Shown here: in pieces, positions 29,406 to 37,311 of the stretch | Numbering within the stretch: the first letter of the stretch is position 1 | Layout of the letters: each line of letters opens with the position of its first letter | Assembly (NCBI GenBank): GCA_914767885.1 | Contig: CAJZBQ010000036.1 | Location: 868,001 to 932,000, forward strand | DNA: 64,000 bases | Reading direction: 5' to 3' | Source of the DNA: Blepharisma stoltei | Taxonomy: Eukaryota; Ciliophora; Heterotrichea; Heterotrichida; Blepharismidae | The notes under the pieces: model-generated | Told to the model about the DNA's origin: nothing | Databases searched by the model: none | What the model saw: only the letters and a program-made list of their open reading frames with translations | Position numbers and translations under genes: made by a program

Positions 29406-31391
29406 ATGGGAACTGGTTGCAATACATGTCTTAGTTATACTCATTCGTCCTGATAGGTCGGGGATTCGCATCCTATATTCTTTTGTCCTCTGCGGGACCC
29501 CAGTAGACATCTTTTCGCCGCCGCAAACAAAGGATTCGCGCACACACCATCTTGGCTTCCATGACTCTTGGAGCCTAAGGCCTATCATTTGGGTCAAAAA
29601 CCAAGTTTCTTGCTAGATAGAAGTAATCTCTATAGTCCTGTTCGAGGTACTTACTCCCCCCCCCCCTCCGTGAGCGCGAACAAAACCATTAGAAAAATCG
29701 CCATTTTTTGACCAAAAACCCACCCTCCGTGAGTGAACAAAAATTTTTTTAATAGAAAAAATTTTAATGGAAAAAAATTTGGATATATAAGTGATAATTA
29801 GTATAATGAAATCTAGAGCTAATTCTGTTTAATTTTAAACAAATTGCGTTTTAAAACATAAATTTTTTGCAAATTAAATTAATATTTGCTTCCCAATTTT
29901 TGCAAATTAGGATTTTTTTAAATTTCGAAAAAAATATTTTTTATAAAATTTATATATAAATTTTTTTTAAAAAAAAAAATTAACCCCCCTCCGTGAGCGA
30001 ACAAAATTTTTTTGTTCGCTCACGGAGGGGGGGGGGGGGGAGTTAGCATCCTCTCGTAGCTGTTGCTGGTCATATCTATTCTAATGATGGTCTCGGAGGA
30101 AAACCCCAAGTCCTCTAAATCAGCTCCCAGTGGCTCGAGTAAACCTAACCCGACATACATAAAGGATTACTCCTTTCCCCATTGCCTGCTGCTATTAGAG
30201 AAATAAGGTCAAGAAGTCGGGTGGTCTGTCATCACATTTTTATGTATTTGCAATGCATGTCTTAAAGATACTGATATTGATGAAGAACGATTTATTATTG
30301 ACAAGCGCTCACACAAAAATAACAAAAATCTCGACTCCTCATTTATTTTATTTTCCCCTCATCCATTTTACCCAGAATATGACTCGTCTTCAATAGTTCT
30401 TTTGCAAAGTGTCATCAGAGGTTACATAGAACGAAAATCATTATCAATTAAAATTCATGCTGGATCTCACTCCAGAGCAGAATCTGACACTAATTCTCGA
30501 TCTATTATAGAAATTTGAGGACCAATTCCTGATTACTCTAATTCGGCAACGATAACGACAGCGAAAAAATTGGGTCGTTTTAAGTACCAAAAAAAATTTA
30601 TCGATGAGGTGAAAGTATTTAAAAAAGGCCCAGTGCAGATTGAAGGAGGAGCGATTTATATTGGTGAATGAAATGAAAATTGGGAGAGGTATGGAAAAGG
30701 AATTCAGACTTGAAAAGATGGGTCGAAGTATGAAGGGTATTGAAAAATAAAAATATTGTTTTTAAATATATATTTTTACAATTTTTCAGTTATAAATTAA
30801 AACTATTGAAAAAATGACTTTGCTAATGGAAGAGGGAGGCTGATTCACAGCGATGGAGATAGCTATGAAGGCGATTGAGTAGACGGCAAGGCCAGTGGAA
30901 AAGGCATATACATTCATTCAGATGATACTCGCTATGAAGGAGACTGGCTTAATGATGAAAAGCATGGCAATGGAATAGAAATATGATCTAATGGGTCACG
31001 CTATGAAGGTAGCTATGAATACGGAAAAAAGCATGGAAAAGGAAAACTAATTTTAGCTGATGGATCATACGAAGGAGATTTTTTTGAAGGAAACATTCAC
31101 GGATATGGAGTTTATCAATGAAAAGACCTAAGAAAATACAGTGGTCAATGGAAGAACAACAAAATGGATGGCCAAGGCAGTTTTGTTTGGCCTGACGGAA
31201 GATTCTATAAAGGAGAATATCACAAAGATCATAAACATGGCTTTGGAATTTTTAAGTGGCCTAATGGAAAAGTTTATGAAGGTTTTTGGAAAAATGGAAA
31301 ACAAAACGGATTAGGAAAAATGACTAATTCAGATGGGAAAATAGAAGAAGGGGAATGAAGAGATGGGAAGCTTGTACAAAATAAATTGTAA
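29406..31391 (+). CDS. MORN-repeat protein with IQ motif and acylation-type N-terminus
   Basis: 362 residues after removing an 831-bp composite insert (29434-30264) and a 66-bp IES (30740-30805); at least seven TGA codons are Trp, several in MORN repeats (YEGDWVDGK, YIGEWNEN). The N-terminus MGTGCNTC fits N-myristoylation plus palmitoylation. An IQ-like helix LLQSVIRGYIERK follows at ~55. From ~150 to the end there are about nine MORN repeats (YEGxWxxGKxxGxGxxxxxxG). MORN proteins bind membranes or act as rigid scaffolds in cilia and cortex. Only 9-10 codons lie before the first insert, so the acylation signal is joined to the rest only after elimination. Confidence 0.88.
29434..30264 (+). 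mobile_element. 831-bp composite insert: retroposon-like element carrying a nested MITE
   Basis: Flanked by a 16-bp direct repeat with one mismatch (TGCAATACATGTCTTA at 29418-29433; TGCAATGCATGTCTTA at 30249-30264). The outer element is GC-rich (for example 29440-29590 and 30050-30230), and a complete main-family MITE sits within it at 29654-30042 with TTA on both sides. The duplication ends in TA, so a TA-TA excision removes exactly 831 bp and rejoins the MORN gene in frame. Confidence 0.85.
29654..30042 (-). mobile_element. Main-family MITE nested in the retroposon-like insert
   Basis: 389 bp, near-identical over its length to the copies at 44572 and 63811. CTCCCCCC...GG(G)AG ends, hairpin CCGTGAGCGAACA/TGTTCGCTCACGG at the right, TTA at 29651-29653 and 30043-30045. 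The hairpin end is at the right, opposite to the 25818 copy. Confidence 0.92.
30740..30805 (+). other. 66-bp IES in the MORN gene
   Basis: Lies between two copies of TATTGAAAAA. Excision between the TA at 30738-30739 and the TA at 30804-30805 joins YEGYWK to NDFANGRGR, completing a MORN repeat. AT-rich; in-frame TAA inside. Confidence 0.85.
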
Positions 31392-31564
31392 AACTACAAT
31401 AGCCTTAAATTTTTATTAAACGAAAGACTAAAGAAAATTCTTGGCAATTATTAATTCTTTAGCATTGATTGCATTAATTTTTTGCAGCGTTCTTTGTTTA
31501 CTATTTTTAATAGTCAAAATAGTAATTTTATTCATTTTTCTTGTTTTAGTGATTTTATATTAAT

Positions 31565-32210
31565 ATGGAATCCTGGGAAGAGGAATATCGTAAAGTTAAG
31601 ACACGCCAAGAGCGCTTTGGAATTATTGACCAATCTCTGAATTTAAATACTCCAGTAATTCCAATATTAGGAAGAGCGTAAAAAACAGAAAGAAAGAATG
31701 GAAAGATTCGGAACCCAGCAAGCTCCAGGTGATAAAGAAATATGAAATCCATCAATAGAGCCAGCTGGGGAGATAAGACCAGACACTCTTCATCTATATG
31801 GAGTTGATTATATGAGCACAAAAGAAATATTAAAGCATTTTGATGGATTTAAGCCTCTAAAAGTAGAATGACTTAATGATAGTTCTTGCAATGTGCAGTT
31901 TCCTGGGCCAGACTTCGCTTTAAACGCATTCAATACAAACTGTGTAGAAAATGTGGAAAATTTAGAAAATTTTGAAAATAATAAACGGCAAGCAGTCGGG
32001 TACTATGCGGATGGGAAATCTTTACCTATTTACATAAGATTTTCTACGACAAATGTAAAAGTGATTTAGGATGTAAAAAATGATGAAACTAAACCAAAAG
32101 ACTCCAAATATTATAAGTGGAAAAAACAGCAAAATATCAAAAATAAAGCCATTTCTAGGAGAAATAATAAGCAAAAATTTAGGAAAAGAAAAAATGAAGA
32201 GGATGAATAA
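31565..32210 (+). CDS. NCBP3: NCBP3-like nuclear cap-binding subunit
   Basis: 204 residues after a 16-nt intron (31655-31670) and a 15-nt intron (32055-32069); two TGA codons read as Trp (KEIWNPS, KVEWLND). The N-terminus has the ERKKQKERMERFG block seen in NCBP3 and related nuclear mRNA-export factors. The RRM-like core is LYGVDYMSTKEILKHFDGF followed by VEWLNDSSCNVQFPGPDFAL, the most diagnostic NCBP3 segment. The tail is Lys/Arg-rich. In animals NCBP3 binds capped RNA with NCBP1 and links to mRNA export; activity here is inferred from homology. Convergent with the next gene, stop codons 33 bp apart. Confidence 0.8.
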
Positions 32211-32243
32211 TAAGATAAAATACTTGATTATTTAATTACGACA

Positions 32244-33590
32244 TTAAAAAACGATGCACTTGCATGAATCTTTCTTTTCGTCAGTGTCTATGACACAGCT
32301 GTTATTATTTGCTAACTCACTCCTCTGTGAGCGAACAAAAATTTTGTTCTTTTTTTTAAAATTTATATATAGCTCATCCACTTAAGTGGATTACCATATG
32401 CTCGGGGTTGGAGCAATCAACCCTTGAAATAGAAAATCTAATTATCAGGTGAATTTTCTATTTCAAGGGTTAGTTTCGCCAAGATGTGTTTTTGAAGTCC
32501 ATCCTGGCAGTCTAGGAGACGTCGGATACATGGCTGCCTATTTAAGTGGAAGAGTTATATATAAATTTTTATAATTTTTTTTTCAATTTAAAAAAATCCC
32601 ACTTCGAAATAATTTTTAAACCAAATACTAATTTAATTTTAAAATTAAACAGAATTAGCTCGAGATTTCATTATAATAATATTTTTATATTAAAAAATTT
32701 TTGTCAGTGAGTTTTTTCCAAAATTAAGGATTTTCTAATGGTTTTGTTCGGAGTAAGCTTTCTCTTAACTTTAAAATTGTGCTCATCAGCTCAGTTTGTT
32801 CTTTTTCTTTTAATTTAAATTCTTCTTGTCCTGTTGTAATTCTTTGATTAATGGAATCTATTTCTGTTTGGATTTCTTTAATTTGTATTGCAAGACTTCT
32901 GATATCTGAAGATTCTTCTTCAATAAATTCATGCTCTACTTCTAAGAAATCCCTTTTATTTAAGTTGGGGAATTTTGCAGGCGTTTCTACCCTATCACAA
33001 GCCGCCTCAAAATTTTTTCTCATCATCTTTATTTCATGTTTGGTCTTCAAAGTTTCATTAAGCACCTCGGTTGCTGATTTATGCAAGCTCACTAAGTCTT
33101 CTTTATATATCGACGTTTCAGTTTCACTCCTCGCACTAGTCTCCAAATATTTTGACTGTGCAAAGCTGAAATGCTTCAATTGCTGCTTTAGTCCCTTAAT
33201 CAAGCTTTTAGACTTTTTTTTCAATTGTGTGGTATCCAATTCACTTTCAGATTCGCTCTCACTGAAACTGGAATTTAAAAGTCTGCTGCCAAGTTCAAAA
33301 GTTTCTGATGTTTTTTTGTCTGTTTTATCCAGATCCTGTGGAGGAGGAATCCCTAAATCACTTTTTGTATGTGAAGTATACAAAGGAGAAGGATTTTCCT
33401 GCTCGCAATGGAGAACTGATAAATGTGTTGTGCTATCTGAAAGTTCCTTTGCTGCAGACAGCAAAGTGGGAGGAAAATCTAAGCCATTATTTTCAGTGAT
33501 TATTTTTAGCTTCGAAATTCTATCGCTTAGTTCTTTGGTGAAAGCATGGTGGGATTTGTGGGAGTCTCTAGGAATACTTGTTACAAACAT
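32244..33590 (-). CDS. Coiled-coil protein with CaaX-like C-terminus
   Basis: 301 residues after removal of a MITE (32316-32756). Ser/Asp-rich N-terminal region (SSFSESESESELDTTQLKKK), then a long heptad-type helix (IRSLAIQIKEIQTEIDSINQ onward). The MITE lies in the last 26 codons. Beyond it the frame continues LANNNSCVIDTDEKKDSCKC and ends CIVF, a CaaX-type prenylation box preceded by another Cys and Lys residues. Without elimination the protein would end in unrelated MITE-encoded residues and lose its lipid anchor. No family recognised. Confidence 0.65.
32316..32753 (+). mobile_element. Main-family MITE carrying a nested third-family MITE
   Basis: Ends CTCACTCCTCTGTGAGCGAAC and TGTTCGGAG, with TAA at 32313-32315 and 32754-32756. 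The right part has lost much of its CTCACGGAGG unit. The left third is split by another element (32372-32554). Excision restores the coiled-coil gene's C-terminus in frame. Confidence 0.85.
32372..32554 (+). mobile_element. Third MITE family, nested
   Basis: ~183 bp with inverted ends CTCATCCACTTAAGTGG / complement of CTCTTCCACTTAAATAGG, between two copies of TTATATATA. Contains a 19-bp perfect hairpin arm (AACCCTTGAAATAGAAAAT and its complement, 32430-32475). Only copy in this window. Confidence 0.65.
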
Positions 33591-33756
33591 TTTTTATTAC
33601 ATGATGATTAGTAATGAAAACGATTAAACCATAATTATGGCAAGAGTTTGGACCAGTGAAGAAATAATTTAACATTTTGAGTACATGAAAAGAATGATCA
33701 TGAAATTACAGAAATAATGGACTTAAACTAATAAAATTCTATAGGACATTTTATTT

Positions 33757-33984
33757 ATACCGTCTGCACCGCTATAGATTGCCTTGGCGAGGGTTTTCCG
33801 CAGCAGCTTGGAGCTTTGACGAGCCACCTAAAGGTGACAAATCAACTCCAAGTTGACAAATCCTTGCAAAAGGGCACGCTTTTGTCAACTGGAGTTGACT
33901 TGTCACCTTTAGGTGACTCGTCAGAGCTCCTAGTTGGTATGGAGAACCCTATGCAAGGCACGCTATAGCAATGCAGACGCTATA
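33757..33984. mobile_element. ~228-bp foldback element
   Basis: One large imperfect palindrome between TA-containing ends (TATACCGTCTGC...GCAGACGCTATA). Arms include CACCTAAAGGTGACAAATC, CAACTCCAAGTTGAC, GGTTTTCC/GGAGAACC and TGCCTTGG/GGCAAGGCA. GC-rich relative to its surroundings. It lies in the divergent intergenic region between two gene starts (33590 and 34056), so elimination is likely but not testable here. Confidence 0.7.
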
Positions 33985-34055
33985 AAACTAGACTATTTCT
34001 GGATACTAATATTTGAGTTATAGAAAAAAAGTGATTTTGCTAATTTTAATATGTA

Positions 34056-35631
34056 ATGGAATCTGAATCATACAAGCATTTATTATCATTATTACTACAA
34101 TGCAAAATTTGCTGTAATTATTTCAATACCCAAGATCGCAGACCTTTAAGCTTATTTTGTGGGCATACCATATGCTTTTCCTGTGCAAGCAGACTAAATC
34201 AGCAATATGGTTTATTAGAATGCCCTCTAGACCGCATTAGAGAAGTCCGGCCCTTAAAAAGCATAAATGAATCCTACCAAATTTTAGACGTCATCGATAA
34301 AATTGAAGTATTATGTGATAATCACATAGAAATTCCTGCTTATTACTATAATGATGAAACAAAACAATTTCTATGCAGTGAATGCCACAATGAAAAATGC
34401 TCTGAAATCTTAGAAGTCAATGCCGGAAATCTCTTAAGAGCACGAATCAACTCAATCATAGATGAACGAGAAATAAATGAGCTCCCAGCCGAAATTGCTG
34501 AACAATTCGCAAGAGCTGAAACGCTTACAAACACCCAGCTTCAAATTTGCTTAATCAAGCTAAAAAACTTCGAAGAAGGCAAAGAGATTGAAGAAGGTCT
34601 TCACTTCCCAAAGCCTATTATTAAACAGGAGAAAAGGTGGTGCATAAAAGATGACCGAATTGAATTGGAGCGATTTTATAACATTTTCCCAAACCAATAT
34701 ACAAGCAATATGAGTCAAGTCAAGAAGTGATCAATAGGGAAAAATAAAAGGCAAGTCGAAGCAATTGTCCTCATCCCCTCTAAGAGCATTCAATTGCTAG
34801 GGTTAGGGCTAGCTTCTGAAGTAGAAAGATCACAAAACTCAGCAATAGAATATATACAAATTAGACAGGGGAGAACAACTGATGGGACAGTACTTATTGA
34901 TGAATACCATAAATATTCTATATGCGAGTATAGTGATATAGATTAAAATGGCGTAGCGAACCACTTACCCTACCCTCTTAGCACCTGCAGTTGTGAAGAC
35001 AAAGGTATATTGTAGAAGGGATGATGGCGTTCGGCGAAGTATTTGCTCGGTTTGGTGGACCGCAATTTCAGGTTTAGCCGGCCGCAGGCTTGCATCCAGG
35101 TCAAGGTTTTACCTCTGAGGAAAATGAAGTTCGGAGTTGGCAAAGGTGTCGTGAGGTTCCTCCTTGTCAGTCGGGAATGTCCAGTGTGATATAAGGTGTT
35201 TTATCCTGGCCACTGATAGCGAGTGCAAGCCATCGTTGGAATTAGTAGACAGTGAGAGGCCGTGCTCGGACTTGCAAAGCAAACGGCGAAGCGATAGGGA
35301 GGTAAAATATGGCTCTGCGAGCCTACCTGAGCTTTTCGATAATCTTAATTAAGTTAAATTAATACGCGAATATAGTGAACAAGTAATTCCAATATTATTT
35401 AGTCATGGCGTCGAGGTGAGGGAATGAGATCCAATAGTAATAAAAGTCAAGTATAATGGAAACTGACTGTTTTATGGAGACCCAAAATCCCGAATAAATC
35501 CTTTAAAAGGCCCTGATGATGTCGAGTTTAAAATCGAAGAGCCTATTACACGTGGTGGAGACTATCTAAATGGCCAAAGCAGTTTATCAGGACCAATAGT
35601 TCGATTAATTTATAGAAAACTGAATTTTTAA
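34056..35631 (+). CDS. RING-finger protein (TRIM-like RING plus B-box-like)
   Basis: 377 residues after removal of a 442-bp insert (34931-35372). TGA read as Trp at 34728 and twice near the C-terminus (REWDPIV, NGNWLFYG). Residues ~15-60 form a C3HC4 RING (CKIC, CGHTICFSCA, ECPLDR), followed at ~85-115 by a B-box-like Cys/His cluster (LCDNHIEI...FLCSECHNEKC). The C-terminal ~180 residues contain a region with SSLSGPIVRLIY and no recognised fold. RING domains recruit E2 enzymes for ubiquitin transfer. The stop codon overlaps the stop of the convergent pseudokinase gene by 3 bases. Confidence 0.8.
34931..35372 (+). mobile_element. 442-bp GC-rich retroposon-like insert in the RING gene
   Basis: Bounded by GCGAGTATAGTGA (34924-34936) and GCGAATATAGTGA (35366-35378), a 13-bp duplication with one change and an internal TATA. 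TA-TA excision gives ICEYSEQVIPILF in frame. Homologous over ~200 bp to the insert at 39571-40116 (shared GAAGTTCGGAGTTGG-type block, GTCGGGAAYGTYC, TATCCTGG). Confidence 0.88.
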
Positions 35632-36782
35632 TTAATATTTTCATCATGACTGTCTCCGTCACTGTCTTGTTCATGTATCACTGCTTGTATATTTGTGTCA
35701 GTACTATCCTTATGTCCATATCTATATGGCTTTTGTGATGGCCTGACATCTTCTATATTACTGCCAGCAAAATTGTCAAGGAACTCTATAGAATAAGCTT
35801 TTCCTGTAATAAAACGATGCTTTAAGAGCTGAGAAGCTTTTGGGCGTAAGATTGGGGATCTTTGGAGACAGGATTTTATTAAAGATTGCAAGGACATAGA
35901 AATTGTTTGAGGAATGTTTGGGAGTTGCTCAGTATCGCGGATTATTTTTAATGCTTCTTTAGGGTCTTTTGAGAAATCAGAGTATGGAGGCTTGCCTGTT
36001 GTCATTTCAAGAACCAAACAGCCAAATGACCAAATGTCAGCTAAAAGGCTGATTTCTTTGTTTTGCAATATTTCTGGGGCAACACAAAAAGGATTCTCAG
36101 CAGTATCTTCAAATTTTCACATAATTTCTCCACATAATTTCCTACTATTTTGAAAGCCGCTTAATTTTATATTCCCAGATTCAGTTATCATTATATGTGA
36201 GCTTCTCAATCCTCCATGAATAATCTCACTATTATGTAAACAACTCAAAGCTTTTAAAATTTGTTTTGCATATATTCTTATAATCGATTCTTCTATTTTC
36301 TCATATTTTTGGATTAAATTTGCAATAGATCCGCTTGGTATGAACTCTTGGATAATGTTTATCATTTTTTGGTCATTTGACAGTTCTGATTGATAATACT
36401 TCAAAATATTTGGGTGGTCTAATTCTTTTATAATTTGGTATTGATTTCTTATAATTTCAAATTCTCTGATTGGATCTTCAGAATTTGAATGCAAGATTAT
36501 AGTTTTCACAGCCATAATTTCGCCTGTTTCAATGTTTAAGCATTGGTAAAGTTTCGAATTAGAGTCTTCTTCTAGAAGCTCGCCTTGCTTTCAACGTATA
36601 AATTTTGATGGCCTTGGAAGAGTATTTTCAAAACAAAACGACTCAGAAGCGTCGCTCCCGTGAAGACTGCGCTTTTGGTGAAAAATAGTGGTTTGTTCTG
36701 TAGTGAAGCTAGATTGTAGACGAGGCTGCAATATGTCATGAGTATCTTTAATTGTATTTCGAGAGCAGCACGCTGCACCCAT
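35628..36782 (-). CDS. MEKK-like pseudokinase with acylation-type N-terminus
   Basis: 384 residues, TGA read as Trp at GEIMWKFED and FIRWKQGE. The N-terminus MGAACCSRN fits myristoylation plus palmitoylation. The kinase domain aligns with MEKK/ANP kinases (NIETGEIMAVKTI, LDHPNILKYY), and the ATP-binding Lys and the APE motif (VAPEIL) remain. However the Gly-rich loop is lost (EDSNSKLYQC), HRDLKxxN is HGGLRSSH, and DFG is SGF. Catalysis is therefore very unlikely; a scaffold or allosteric role is inferred. The C-lobe (DIWSFGCLVLEMTTGKPPYS) is intact. A MITE lies just 5' of the ATG. Confidence 0.82.
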
Positions 36783-36791
36783 TTTATTTAA

Positions 36792-37113
36792 CTCCACCTC
36801 CGTGAATGAACAAAAATATAGGAAAAATCCATATTTTTGGATAAAAGCCCACCCTCTGTGAGCAAACAAAAAAGTTTTGATATATAAGTGATAATTATAT
36901 AATGAAATTTCTAGCTAATTCTGTTTAAATTTAAGCAGCTTGTGTTGTAAAACATAAATTTTTACAATTAAATTAATATTTGCTTTCCAATTTTTGCGAT
37001 TTTTTTGAAAAAAAAATTTACTATAAAATTTATATATCTCATTTTTTTAAAAAAAAAATTAACCCCCTCCGTGAGCGAACAAGATTTTTTTGTTCGCTCA
37101 TGGAGGTAGGTAG
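36792..37113 (-). mobile_element. Main-family MITE, intergenic copy
   Basis: ~322 bp between divergent genes. Ends CTCCACCTCCGTGAATGAACA at left and the hairpin CCGTGAGCGAACA/TGTTCGCTCATGG at right; TAA outside each end. Interior blocks GATATATAAGTGATAATTA and TTTTAAACATAAATTTT-type match the family. About 60 bp shorter than the consensus. Confidence 0.85.
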
Positions 37114-37311
37114 TAAGTAATATGAATCACATGAAAATAATTATGCAAAAATGTAAATAAAAAACACTGCCAGGATTTATCTCCTTTTTTTGAAAATTTA
37201 TAAAAATATATTCAAGACTTAAATATATGTACTTATAATTAATAAATAGAATAGAATTTATAATTTCAACAACAGCTGGTAATTGACTATTTTTAAATTT
37301 TTATTTATAAT

